DNA of 64,000 nucleotides, taken from the NCBI RefSeq assembly GCF_004011865.1, contig NZ_RKLP01000005.1:124001-188000 (forward strand), given 5' to 3'. The DNA is from Prescottella agglutinans (GTDB lineage: Bacteria > Actinomycetota > Actinomycetes > Mycobacteriales > Mycobacteriaceae). Position numbers and translations under genes: made by a program. Positions 26,082 through 34,336 of this stretch are shown here, one piece after another. The notes under the pieces were generated by a model that saw only the letters and a list, made by a program, of their open reading frames with translations, had not been told where the DNA came from and searched no databases. Within the stretch, counting starts at the first letter, position 1. Every line of letters starts with the position of its first letter.

Positions 26082-27041
26082 ATGGCGACCTCCTCGACCA
26101 CGCGCGCGGAACCCGGCGGCGAGAGCACCCTCACGGTCATCGTCGCGTTCGTGGCGAATGCCCTGATCGCGCTGGCGAAGTCGGTGGCGGCGGCGATCAC
26201 CGGATCGGCGTCGATGGTCGCCGAGGCCACCCACTCCTGGGCCGACACCGGCAACGAGATCCTGCTGCTGGTCGCCGACCGGCGCGCCCGCAAGGCGCCC
26301 GACCGCGAGCACCCGCTGGGATTCGGGCGGGAGGCCTACATCTGGTCGTTGTTCGCGGCGCTCGGTCTGTTCGCCGTCGGTGCCGGAGTGTCGATCACGC
26401 ACGGCATCCAGGAACTGGCCCACCCGGAACCGGCCGGCGACTTCGGCGTCGCCTACGCGGTGCTCGGCATCGCGTTCGTCCTCGAGGCGATCTCGTTCCG
26501 GCAGGCGTTCAAGCAGTTGCGCGGCGAGGCGGACGCCGCCCACCGCGACGTTCTCGAGCATGCGCTGCTCACCTCGGATCCGACGGTGCGGGCCGTGTTC
26601 GCCGAAGACGCCGCCGCCCTGATCGGCCTGGTCATCGCCTTCGCCGGCGTACTGGCCCACCAGATCACCGGGTCGCCGGTTCCCGACGCGATCGGGTCCA
26701 TCGCGGTCGGCGTGCTGCTCGGGGTGATCGCGTTGGTGCTGCTCGACCGCAACCGCCGCTTCCTCGTCGGCGAACCCGGCACCCCCGAACTGCGCGCCCG
26801 GACGATCGCGAAACTCCTGTCGTACGACGAGATCGAGCGGGTCACCTACCTGCGCATGGAATTCCTCGGACCGCACCAGGTGTACCTGGTGGCCAGCATC
26901 GACCTGGTCGGCGACGACGCCGAGTCCCGCGTCGCGCACAGGCTGCGCGCCCTCGAGGACCGGATCACCGGCGAGACCACCGCGGTCCGGAAGGCGGTCC
27001 TGACGCTGTCGACGGCTGAGGAGCCGAGCCTGACGGTCTGA
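26082..27041 (+). CDS. Cation diffusion facilitator (CDF) metal transporter
   Basis: The ATG at 26082 lies six bases behind TAGCCT (leaderless). The 319-residue protein has six membrane helices. The metal sites are HSWAD in helix 2 and the acidic EDAAAL in helix 5. DREHPLGFGREAYIWS is the usual loop between helices 2 and 3. A cytoplasmic C-terminal domain of about 90 residues follows. Helix 2 begins SMVAEATHSWADTGNE, so the site is HxxxD-type, often linked to zinc, iron or manganese; the metal is not certain. Confidence 0.88.
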   Translation: MATSSTTRAEPGGESTLTVIVAFVANALIALAKSVAAAITGSASMVAEATHSWADTGNEILLLVADRRARKAPDREHPLGFGREAYIWSLFAALGLFAVGAGVSITHGIQELAHPEPAGDFGVAYAVLGIAFVLEAISFRQAFKQLRGEADAAHRDVLEHALLTSDPTVRAVFAEDAAALIGLVIAFAGVLAHQITGSPVPDAIGSIAVGVLLGVIALVLLDRNRRFLVGEPGTPELRARTIAKLLSYDEIERVTYLRMEFLGPHQVYLVASIDLVGDDAESRVAHRLRALEDRITGETTAVRKAVLTLSTAEEPSLTV

Positions 27042-27111
27042 ACCGTCTGCCGACGCGGGCGCGTGCGAGTACAACTGGAGAGAGCGTGGCCGATACACGG
27101 ACGGAGCAGCC

Positions 27112-29115
27112 GTGGACCCTCCTGACTCTTCGGTCGCTCGGGATGCGGAGACGAGCGGCCGCTTCGAGCCCGTCCTGCCCGAGAAGCTCGGTTACCGGAT
27201 CAAACGCTGGCTCCTCGGGCCGCCGCTGACCACCGCGCGCCTGCACCAGGAACGACTGTCGAAGACAACCGCCCTGGGAGTGCTGTCGCCCGACTGCATC
27301 TCGTCGTCCGCGTACGGCCCGGAGCAGGTGCTGATCGAGCTCCTCCCGTACGCCGCGCTCGCCGCGTTCACCCTGCTGCTGCCGATCACCGGCGTCATCC
27401 TCGTCATCCTGCTGCTGCTCACGCTGTCGTACCGGCAGGTGGTGATGCTCTACACCCACGCCGGCGGCTCGTACGTCGTCGCGCGCGACAACTTCGGCCC
27501 CAAGACCGCCCAGATCGCAGCGGTCGCGCTGCTCATCGACTACGTCGTGACGGTCGCGGTGCAGTCGGCCGCCGGCACGGTCGCGGTGGTGTCGGCGGTC
27601 CCCGCCTTGGGCCCGTACAGCCTCGAGATCACCGTCGGCGCGGTGCTGCTGCTCGCGTACGGCAACCTGCGAGGGCTCAAGGAGGCGGGCCGCGCGTTCG
27701 CGTTCCCGATGTACTTCTTCGCCGGATCGATCGGGGTCGTCATCGTCGTCGGGGTCGTCCAGGCGCTCACCGGAAATCTCGACCGGATCGACCCGACCGC
27801 CCTCGACGGCACCGTCCCGATCGCGCACGGCGACGGTCTGGTGATGGGCGCGACGGTGCTGGTGATCCTGCGCGCGTTCGCGAACGGCGGCACGTCGCTC
27901 ACCGGGCTCGAGGCGATCAGCAACGGCGTCAGCGCGTTCCAGAAGCCCGAGGGCCCCAACGCCCGACGCGCGCTGGTGATCATGGCGTCGATCCTGGCGT
28001 TCCTCGTCAGCGGCGTCTCGCTGCTCGCGTATCTCACCCACGCGACGCCGTACGCGGCCGGCTACCCGTCGGTGATCAGTCAGGAGGCGCGGATCGTCTT
28101 CGGCTCCGGCGCGGTCGGCAACGTCCTGTTCGTCGTCGTGCAGACGGCGACCGCACTGATCCTGTTCACCGGCGCCAACACCAGCTTCAACGGCTTCCCG
28201 TTCCTGGCGAGCTTCGTCGCCGACGACGCGTTCCTGCCCCGCCAGCTCCGACGGCGCGGCCACCGCCTGGTGTTCTCCAACGCGATCATCACTCTCACCG
28301 CGATCGCGGTCGTGTTGCTCATCGCCACCGACGCCAAGGTCAACTCGCTGGTGCCGTTCTACGCGATCGGGGTGTTCACCGGGTTCACGATGGCCGGCCT
28401 CGGGATGGCGCGGCACCACCAGAAGGCCCGCGGACCGCACTGGCGCCGCGGCATGGCCCTCAATCTCGCCGCCGGAATCACGTCGGCGGTCGTGGTGGCG
28501 ATCTTCGCGATCGCGAAGTTCACCGAGGGCGCGTGGGTGGTCGTACTCGTGTTCCCGACTCTCGTGTTCGTGCTGATCCGACTCAATCGCGAGTACCGCG
28601 ACGAGGCCGCCGAACTGCGCGAACTCGGCGACGCCGAGGCCGACGCCGAGGCGGTGTACTCGCACCACATCGTCATCGTCCTGGTCGACGCATACGACCT
28701 CGCGACCATCGAGGCCCTCCGGTACGGGCGCAGCCTACGGCCGAGCGACCTGCGGGCTGTGCACTTCGTCCTCGACAGCACCCACGCCGCGCACCTCAAA
28801 CGCGAATGGGAGAACAGCGATCTGGAGGTGCCGCTCGAGCTCATCGAGTGCCCGGACCGACGGCTCGGGCACGCGACGCTCGAGCTGATCGCCCGGGCCT
28901 CCGCGCCCCGCACCGAGATCAGCATCCTCCTGCCGCGGCGCATCTACAGCTCGATCCTGGGCCGCGTCCTGCACGACCGCACCGCCGACCACATCGCCCG
29001 GATCGTCAGCGACGTCCCGCACGCGGTCGCGATCATCGTCCCCTTCGATTCCTCCAGCCGCCGCGGCGTGCTGCGAGCGCCGACGACCCCGTCCACCCCG
29101 CCGGGCGCGAAATGA
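27112..29115 (+). CDS. APC-superfamily permease resembling KimA (YdaO) potassium importers
   Basis: The 667-residue protein starts at a GTG at 27112. It opens with the KimA-like run LSKTTALGVLSPDCISSSAYG and has about 12 helices to residue 470, including LSYRQVVMLYTHAGGSYVV and the SLTGLEAISNGVSAFQKP block. A cytoplasmic domain of 180 residues follows (HHIVIVLVDAYD...). By memory of the B. subtilis KimA sequence these motifs align well, so high-affinity K+/H+ symport is the best guess; an amino-acid permease is the alternative. The gap upstream is only 70 bp. Confidence 0.8.
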   Translation: MDPPDSSVARDAETSGRFEPVLPEKLGYRIKRWLLGPPLTTARLHQERLSKTTALGVLSPDCISSSAYGPEQVLIELLPYAALAAFTLLLPITGVILVILLLLTLSYRQVVMLYTHAGGSYVVARDNFGPKTAQIAAVALLIDYVVTVAVQSAAGTVAVVSAVPALGPYSLEITVGAVLLLAYGNLRGLKEAGRAFAFPMYFFAGSIGVVIVVGVVQALTGNLDRIDPTALDGTVPIAHGDGLVMGATVLVILRAFANGGTSLTGLEAISNGVSAFQKPEGPNARRALVIMASILAFLVSGVSLLAYLTHATPYAAGYPSVISQEARIVFGSGAVGNVLFVVVQTATALILFTGANTSFNGFPFLASFVADDAFLPRQLRRRGHRLVFSNAIITLTAIAVVLLIATDAKVNSLVPFYAIGVFTGFTMAGLGMARHHQKARGPHWRRGMALNLAAGITSAVVVAIFAIAKFTEGAWVVVLVFPTLVFVLIRLNREYRDEAAELRELGDAEADAEAVYSHHIVIVLVDAYDLATIEALRYGRSLRPSDLRAVHFVLDSTHAAHLKREWENSDLEVPLELIECPDRRLGHATLELIARASAPRTEISILLPRRIYSSILGRVLHDRTADHIARIVSDVPHAVAIIVPFDSSSRRGVLRAPTTPSTPPGAK

Positions 29116-29141
29116 CGGCGGGGGAATACTCCCCCGCCGTC
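29114..29141. terminator. Bidirectional terminator overlapping the permease stop codon
   Basis: A perfect 12-bp stem, 29114-29125 with 29130-29141, has an ATAC loop. It lies between two convergent genes and begins within the permease stop codon. Confidence 0.85.
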
Positions 29142-29153
29142 GCGAACTCCTGG

Positions 29154-29831
29154 CTAGCTCGCGCTGCCGCTGGACCCGCCGCTGGACCCATCGCTGGATC
29201 CGCTCGACCCGCTCGATCCGCTCGATCCGCTGGACCCGCCGTCGAAGCCGAGCAACGGCAGCAGGGTCGAACTGCCTATTCCGGCGTCTTGCGCGGCGCT
29301 GCCGAAGGACAGGACCGGAGAGACGCTACCGATACCGTCCGGCACGATCACCGGCACCATCGAGACCCCGACGTTGCTCGGGTCCAGGATCGAGTTCCAC
29401 CCACCGCAGGCGCCCAGGTAGATGTAGACGCCGTTATCGACGTGGAAAGCCTTGGTGCCTGTGTTCGGTCCGGGGAAGAGGATGCTGTTGCTCGCCGACG
29501 GGCCGAGGCGCAGTCCCTGGGACTTCATGATCTCGACGAGCTTGGCGTAGTCCTTGGCGTTGTACGCGACGTACGCCTGGAGGGCCTTCTCGCCGTCGAG
29601 CAGGGCCGAGGTGCAGGTGGACTCGCCGAGCAGGCCCACGGCCTTCTTCGGATTGGTCAACGTGAGTTCGAGGTTGTTGCCACCGGAGGCGCCCTGCTCG
29701 GCCTTCAGCGTGGGGCCGTCGAGTCGGTCGGCCGCGGCCGCCGTCCCGGTGCCGGTCAGTGCGAGGCCCACGACCATGGTCGTCGCTGTAAGCACTCCCA
29801 CAACAATCTTCTTCGTCCTCTGCAACTTCAC
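29154..29831 (-). CDS. Secreted protein with two cysteines and a Gly-Ser tail
   Basis: The GTG at 29831 follows GGAGG. Residues 1-34 are a Sec signal peptide (basic KLQRTKK, hydrophobic core, AAA-AD cleavage). The mature part has one Cys at about 73 and one at about 142 within GVYIYLGACGG, suggesting a disulfide. A Gly/Pro-rich hydrophobic segment follows, and the last 31 residues are Gly-Ser-Ser repeats. I do not recognise the family. It shares its layout, including a G-x-Y-x3-GAC motif, with the secreted protein at 52507. Confidence 0.75.
   Translation of the reverse strand: MKLQRTKKIVVGVLTATTMVVGLALTGTGTAAAADRLDGPTLKAEQGASGGNNLELTLTNPKKAVGLLGESTCTSALLDGEKALQAYVAYNAKDYAKLVEIMKSQGLRLGPSASNSILFPGPNTGTKAFHVDNGVYIYLGACGGWNSILDPSNVGVSMVPVIVPDGIGSVSPVLSFGSAAQDAGIGSSTLLPLLGFDGGSSGSSGSSGSSGSSDGSSGGSSGSAS
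29160..29245. repeat. Tandem 9-bp repeats encoding the Gly-Ser tail
   Basis: Units close to CTCGATCCG and CTGGACCCG repeat about eight times within the 3' end of the secreted-protein gene. They encode GSS units. Their regular length allows in-frame gain or loss of copies. Confidence 0.7.
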
Positions 29832-29982
29832 GCCCTGCCTCCGTGTCCGATGTGACGACGCCCTGTCGCCGACTGCTGCCCTGTGCGAGCGAGATCGAAC
29901 GCTGATCCTCGCACGTCACGGCCACCGGCGAGGGCCTTCTCGGAACCGATTTTTCGGGCGGTGTCCGGAGCCGACGCCCCGC

Positions 29983-30837
29983 TCACTGCTTGCCGGAATA
30001 CCTCAGGAAGCGCCAACCGTAGGTGCCGAGGCGCGAGATCGGCACCGGCCGCGGCCACGCGTCGGGGCGGAAGTACGCGTCCGACCCGCCGTCGACGAAA
30101 ACGACACTGCCGCAGAGGAAATTCGCCGAATCGGAGAGCATGAACACCACCCAGTCCCCGAGTTGACCGGCGTCGCCGAAGCCGCCGACCGGCACCGGGA
30201 AGCGCCGGACCGTCTTCGCCTCCCGCGGTGTCGCGAGTTGCTTCTCGAGCAGCGGCGTCATGATCGCGCCCGGGGCGAGGACGTTGAGCCGGATGCCGGC
30301 CCCGGCCCATTCCTGCCGGGTCGCGTGGCGGCGAGCCCACCTCGTGACCGCTATCTTCGATCCGGCGTACATGATCGGCGCGGCGCCCTTCCCGAAGAGT
30401 CGCACCGACCGCACCGCCTTGTCGATGTCGCCGGACAGGAACGCCTTGACCGTGCGACGCGGAACCGCGGGGGTCACCGTCGTCGAATTGCTACCGAAGA
30501 CAACTACTTTGGCGCTACCCGACGCCGCCAGCGCGGCGCGCCAACCGTCGAGCAACTCGACGGCGCCCAGGTAGTTCACCGCGCCGATCAGGGGGAGTCG
30601 GTCGGCACCTGGGGTGGGTCCGACTCCGGCGGCGAGCACCGCACCGTCGAGCCTTCCTCCGGCCTGCGACAGCACCTCCCGCACGGCGCGGTGACGCCCG
30701 TCCGCGGTGGACAGGTCGGCGACCACCTCCGCGTCCTGCAGATCGACGCCGATGACGGTGTGCCCCGCCGCCGTCAACTTCTCGACGACCGCGCGACCCA
30801 TGCCCGACGCCGAACCGGTGACCGCATAGACCCCCAT
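29983..30837 (-). CDS. Short-chain dehydrogenase/reductase
   Basis: The ATG at 30837, behind GGGAGGG, gives 284 residues; an upstream in-frame extension to 30909 would cross the promoter. It shows the NAD(P) motif TGSASGMG, an Asp after strand 2 (GVDLQDA) that favours NAD, and the active-site YAGSK. The C-terminus has an extra 30 basic and aromatic residues. It is 100 bp divergent from a TetR gene that probably controls it. The substrate is unknown; 3-hydroxysteroid or alcohol dehydrogenase activity would be typical. Confidence 0.85.
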   Translation of the reverse strand: MGVYAVTGSASGMGRAVVEKLTAAGHTVIGVDLQDAEVVADLSTADGRHRAVREVLSQAGGRLDGAVLAAGVGPTPGADRLPLIGAVNYLGAVELLDGWRAALAASGSAKVVVFGSNSTTVTPAVPRRTVKAFLSGDIDKAVRSVRLFGKGAAPIMYAGSKIAVTRWARRHATRQEWAGAGIRLNVLAPGAIMTPLLEKQLATPREAKTVRRFPVPVGGFGDAGQLGDWVVFMLSDSANFLCGSVVFVDGGSDAYFRPDAWPRPVPISRLGTYGWRFLRYSGKQ

Positions 30838-30937
30838 GAACACCCTCCCCAGTGACGGCCGACGGGCGCAGAGGACCGTCCTCGGCGAGCCCGTCGACAG
30901 ATTTGACACACTACGCCATAAATGTTGTGATCCGCGG

Positions 30938-31579
30938 ATGAACGGCGAACCACTCTCGCCCGCTTCGCGATCGGGCCGCCGGGGGCCGGGCCGACCGAGC
31001 GTCCTCGACGCCGAGTCCGTGGCCGAGGCCGCGCTGCGGCTGTGGTCCGAGCGGGGCTACGCGGCGACCGGCTGGCACGATTTGGCCGAGGCAACGGGGA
31101 TCAGCACCCGAACACTGCTCCGCCACTTCTCGTCGAAGGCCGCGATCGCCTGGGTCGGCGTGATTGCGGCGACCCAGCGGCTGCGCGACGGACTCGACGC
31201 GGCGGCCGACGACGCCCCCCTCGCGGAGGCGATCCGCACCGCCGTCGTGTCCTCGGTCTCGCACCAGCCGCGCATTCGGCACGCCAGTCGGGAATGGCTG
31301 CAACTGATCTCGCACGAACCCGAGATCGCGGCCATGGCGTCGGTCGCGTACCGACCGTGGATCGACGAACTCGCGGGCTACATCCACGGCCGGCTCCCGG
31401 AGGCGCCGCCCGCGATCTGCCAGGCACTGGCCACCGCCTACCAGGCCGCCGCGGGCGCCGCCCTGGCCGAGTGGGCGCTGTCCGGCGCCGACACCGAACC
31501 GGCCGACGCCGTCGACGCCATGCTGCGCTGGATGGACGTGCACGCGCCCATCCCCTCGGGGGCCGACTTGAGCAGCTGA
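30938..31579 (+). CDS. TetR-family regulator
   Basis: The ATG at 30938 gives 213 residues; an upstream extension into the divergent promoter is unlikely. After a basic N-terminal arm (RSGRRGPGRPSVLD) comes the TetR helix-turn-helix with LAEATGISTRTLLRHFSSKAAI, followed by a helical ligand domain (about 80-205). The likely target is the divergent SDR promoter, where TTGACA (30903-30908) marks a -35 element. The stop codon directly precedes the hairpin repeat at 31581. Confidence 0.85.
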   Translation: MNGEPLSPASRSGRRGPGRPSVLDAESVAEAALRLWSERGYAATGWHDLAEATGISTRTLLRHFSSKAAIAWVGVIAATQRLRDGLDAAADDAPLAEAIRTAVVSSVSHQPRIRHASREWLQLISHEPEIAAMASVAYRPWIDELAGYIHGRLPEAPPAICQALATAYQAAAGAALAEWALSGADTEPADAVDAMLRWMDVHAPIPSGADLSS

Positions 31580-31580
31580 A

Positions 31581-31617
31581 GGGTCCCTTCACACGCTGTC
31601 AGCGCATGAAGGGACCC
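31581..31617. terminator. Hairpin repeat, copy A (bidirectional terminator)
   Basis: An 11-bp stem (GGGTCCCTTCA with TGAAGGGACCC) encloses a 3x3 internal loop and an inner GCTG-T-CAGC hairpin. It sits between the convergent TetR and oxidoreductase genes. The same sequence, split by the IS element, recurs at 32837-34324. Confidence 0.85.
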
Positions 31618-31631
31618 CACGGCTCCTCGAC

Positions 31632-32687
31632 TCAGCGGGCCGGCCGGAGCTCGTCGAGCCGCTGCTCGGCCTCGGCGACAATTCGCTCGATGAGCTCGTC
31701 GACGCTGGGCAGGTCGTCGATCATTCCGACGACCTGACCGGCCGCCAGCACCCCGGCCCCGGTGTCGCCGTCCACCAGTCCGGCGCGCAGGAGCATGGGA
31801 CTGTTCGCCGACATCATCAGTTGCGCCAGGGTGCGGTCGCCGCCGCGGACCAGGCTGAGCCCTTCGGACATCATTGCCCGCCAACTGATTCCGGTCAGCT
31901 TCCGGAAGCGAACGGTGTTGACGGCCGCATGGGCGAGGGTGCGGACTCCCCGGCTCCGCTCGAGCGAGTCGACCAGTCCGGTGCGCAGCACACGGTGCGG
32001 GATGCCGTCGACCTTGGTGGTGACCACGGTGCCGTCCAGGCCGCGGGCGAGGTACTCGCGCTTCACCGACTCGGGCACAGTGCTGTCACTGGTGAGCAGG
32101 AAGCGCGTTCCCATTGCGATGCCCGACGCGCCGTAGGCCATGGCCGCGGCGAGCCCGCTGCCGTCGAAGAATCCGCCCGAGGCGACCACCGGGATGTCGA
32201 CCGCGCGCACCACCGACGGCAGCAGCAGGGTGGTGGCGACGCCGCCGGTGTGTCCGCCGCCCTCGCCGCCCTGCACGATCACGGCGTCCGCGCCCCAACT
32301 CGCGACCTTCTCGGCGTGACGCGCGGCCCCGACCGTCGGGATCACCACGATGCCGGCGTCCTTGAACCGCGCGATCATCTCCTTCCGCGGTGCCAGCGCG
32401 AACGATGCGACGCGCACGCCCTCGCGGATCAGGAGTTCGACGCGAGCCTGCGCATCCTCGGCGTCCGCGCGCAGATTCACCCCGAACGGGGCGTCGGTGC
32501 GCTCCTTGGTTTCCCGGATCGCCGAACGCAACTCGTCGTAGGTCATCGTCGCCGACGCGATGATGCCGAGGCCGCCGGCGCGCGCCGTCGCGCTGACCAG
32601 TCGCGAGCCCGATACCCAGCCCATCCCGGTCTGGACGACGGGATGTTCGACACCGACCAGTTCGGTGAGCGCGGTGTGCAGGGTCAC
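31632..32687 (-). CDS. FMN-dependent oxidoreductase, nitronate monooxygenase / IpdC-like family
   Basis: This 351-residue TIM-barrel flavoprotein belongs to the NPD family. FMN phosphate-binding motifs are visible as VQGGEGGGHTG and VASGGFFDGSGLAAAMAYGA, with MGTRFLLTSDS after them. GMGWVSGSRLVSATARAGGLG at the N-terminus was trimmed to its core GMGW...AGGLG for the call. From memory it resembles mycobacterial Rv3553 (IpdC), which acts in degradation of steroid rings C and D. No other steroid genes are nearby. A 15-bp-arm palindrome lies 75 bp upstream, so it is probably under a TetR-type repressor. Confidence 0.82.
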   Translation of the reverse strand: MTLHTALTELVGVEHPVVQTGMGWVSGSRLVSATARAGGLGIIASATMTYDELRSAIRETKERTDAPFGVNLRADAEDAQARVELLIREGVRVASFALAPRKEMIARFKDAGIVVIPTVGAARHAEKVASWGADAVIVQGGEGGGHTGGVATTLLLPSVVRAVDIPVVASGGFFDGSGLAAAMAYGASGIAMGTRFLLTSDSTVPESVKREYLARGLDGTVVTTKVDGIPHRVLRTGLVDSLERSRGVRTLAHAAVNTVRFRKLTGISWRAMMSEGLSLVRGGDRTLAQLMMSANSPMLLRAGLVDGDTGAGVLAAGQVVGMIDDLPSVDELIERIVAEAEQRLDELRPAR

Positions 32688-32761
32688 GGCCGCACCTCCG
32701 CGCTCGCGTGAGCAAACCCCCGTGTCACTGCACAGATAGCCGTGAGCATCCCATCCCTCTC

Positions 32762-32795
32762 ATCAATACCAAGCAAGCAGTTGCTTGGTATTGAT
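32762..32795. promoter_or_regulatory. 34-bp palindrome upstream of the flavin oxidoreductase gene
   Basis: Two perfect 15-bp arms are separated by GCAG. The inner part reads CCAAGCAA-4 nt-TTGCTTGG, typical of TetR-family operators. It begins 75 bp before the start codon of the minus-strand gene. Confidence 0.75.
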
Positions 32796-32915
32796 AGCAC
32801 GGCGGGGCGGCCCGGCGATCACACCACCCCACAAACAGCTGAAGGGTCCCTTCACTGAACTGCTCCCCGGAAGTTGGACTGAGAAATTCAGTTCCGACTT
32901 TTGGGGAGCAGTTGT

Positions 32916-33404
32916 ATGAGGCCGACGAGTTCACTGTCCGAGGACCAGCGGGTGACCGCGGTAGCGTTGTTCGAGGTCGGCTGGGGTGCTCGCGCGGTCG
33001 CGTCGAGCCTGGAGGTGGGCCGACCGCCGGTCAGACGGCTGTATGACCGGTGGCGGGTTCGTGGAACAGGAGCGTTGGTGGCCAAGCCTCGGGACCGGCA
33101 GTCGTACTCGTTCGAGATCAAACTCGAGGTGGTGCGCCGATATCTCGCGGGCGAAGCGAAGGTCGAGCTGGCCCGCGAGTTCGGGATGGCGTCACCGAAA
33201 CTGATCGAAACCTGGGCGCGGAAGTACCGCAACGACGGCGAGGCCGGGTTGCGTCCGAAACAGCTGGGTCGTCCCCCGAAGCCCGCCGAGCCGGCGGGTG
33301 AGATCAGCGAGCTCGAACAGTTGCGGCGGGAGAACGAGGTGCTGCGGGCGCAGGTCGCCTACCTGGGAAAATTACGGGCCTTGGGGGCGCAACAACGGCG
33401 GTGA
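32916..33404 (+). CDS. IS3-family transposase OrfA
   Basis: The ATG at 32916 has GGGGAG nine bases upstream and gives 162 residues, a length that fits the long OrfA of the IS150 group. Two helix-turn-helix units are visible: ALFEVGWGARAVASSLEV...VRRLYDRW and VRRYLAGEAKVELAREFGM. A Leu-zipper-like coiled coil follows (EISELEQLRRENEVLRAQVAYL). Its stop overlaps the orfB GTG (GTGA). GGGAAAATT at 33365-33373 could be the -1 frameshift site for OrfAB. The start's ribosome-binding site is inside an inverted repeat. Confidence 0.88.
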   Translation: MRPTSSLSEDQRVTAVALFEVGWGARAVASSLEVGRPPVRRLYDRWRVRGTGALVAKPRDRQSYSFEIKLEVVRRYLAGEAKVELAREFGMASPKLIETWARKYRNDGEAGLRPKQLGRPPKPAEPAGEISELEQLRRENEVLRAQVAYLGKLRALGAQQRR

Positions 33405-34250
33405 AGGTCGATGCCGTCGTCTCTCTCAAGGCCGAGCACCGCCTCGATGTGCTCCTCGAGATCGCTGGGCTGGCCCGGTCGACGTTCTTCTACCACCAGG
33501 CACGCCGGCAGGCCCTGGACCCGAACGCCGAGTTGAAGGCCGCGATCTGCGAGGTGTTGTAGTCACGGCCGCTACGGGCACCGCCGGATCCACTGTGTGC
33601 TGGTCGGGGCCGGTTGGCGGGTGGCGAAGAAGACCGTCCTGATGCTGATGCGCACGCTCGGCCTGGCCTGCCGGGTCCGCCGCAAGCGCAAATACATCGC
33701 CTACCAGGGTCGGGTCGGGAAGGTTGCGGCGAATCTGCTCGATCGTGATTTCGCCGCTGATGCCCCGAACCGCAAGTGGGTCACCGACGTCACCGAATTC
33801 CGGGTCGGTGACGAGAAGCTGTATCTGTCGCCGATCATGGACCTGTTCGACCGCCAGATCATCGCCTACACGCTCGGGCCGTCACCGACCCTGGAGCTGA
33901 CCAACTGCTCCCTACGGGAGGCCCTCAGGGCCGTCGACGACGGCCGGAACCTGCTCGTGCACTCGGACCAGGGATTCCAGTATCAGCACTCGTCCTGGCG
34001 GCGTCTGCTCACCGATGCCGGTGCGACACAATCGATGTCCCGCAAAGCCAACTGCTACGACAACGCCGTGATGGAGAACTTCTTCGGCCACCTCAAAGAA
34101 GAACTCTTCCACCACACCCGATACCTCGACACCGCCGCCCTGGCCACCGCGCTGGACGACTACATCCACTGGTACAACACCGAACGCATCTCCACACGAC
34201 TCGAGGGCCTGAGCCCGGTGCAATACCGGACCCAGACCCTCGCGGCCTAG
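33401..34250 (+). pseudogene. IS3-family transposase OrfB, broken by a frameshift
   Basis: From GTG 33401 the frame encodes the normal OrfB N-terminus (SLKAEHRLDVLLEIAGLARS) and hits TAG at 33560-33562. The rest continues, one base shifted, from 33561 (SHGRYGHRRIH) to the stop at 34250. One extra base near 33557-33560, or two lost, explains it. The integrase core is otherwise complete: Asp in KWVTDVTEF, Asp in HSDQGFQY and Glu in NAVMENFFGHLKEEL. No functional transposase is expected unless the shift is a sequencing error. Confidence 0.88.
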
Positions 34251-34336
34251 GCTCTCACTTAGCCAGTCCAACAATCGGGGACCAGTTCACACACGCTGTC
34301 AGCGCACGCAGGGACCCTTCAGCTTCGAGACCTGGC

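Larger units (their letters stand above)
32856..34289. mobile_element. IS3-family insertion sequence, IS150-type, 1434 bp
   Basis: The ends are 26-bp imperfect inverted repeats (32856-32881 and 34264-34289, 22 of 26 identical) beginning 5'-TG and ending CA-3'. A 3-bp target duplication CAC flanks it (32853-32855, 34290-34292). It carries overlapping orfA and orfB. OrfB has a frameshift, so the copy is probably unable to move by itself. The short target duplication and intact ends indicate a fairly recent insertion. Confidence 0.92.
32837..34324. repeat. Hairpin repeat, copy B, split by the IS element
   Basis: The left arm 32837-32851 (AGCTGAAGGGTCCCT) and the right arm 34310-34324 are perfect 15-bp inverted copies. 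The inner loop (CACGCTGTCAGCGC) is the same as in copy A, but the IS3-type element now lies inside it. Before insertion this would have been the terminator 12 bp behind cysE. Confidence 0.85.

Noticed and set aside
27042-27111. c-di-AMP (ydaO) riboswitch before the KimA-like gene.
   Set aside because: The gap is 70 bp and no matching multi-stem structure is visible.
32762-32795. KstR2 binding site.
   Set aside because: CAAG and CTTG are ten bases apart rather than two, so the known spacing is not met.
33555-33565. Programmed translational frameshift within OrfB.
   Set aside because: No slippery run is present, and in IS3 elements the programmed shift lies at the orfA/orfB junction; simple mutation or sequencing error is more likely.
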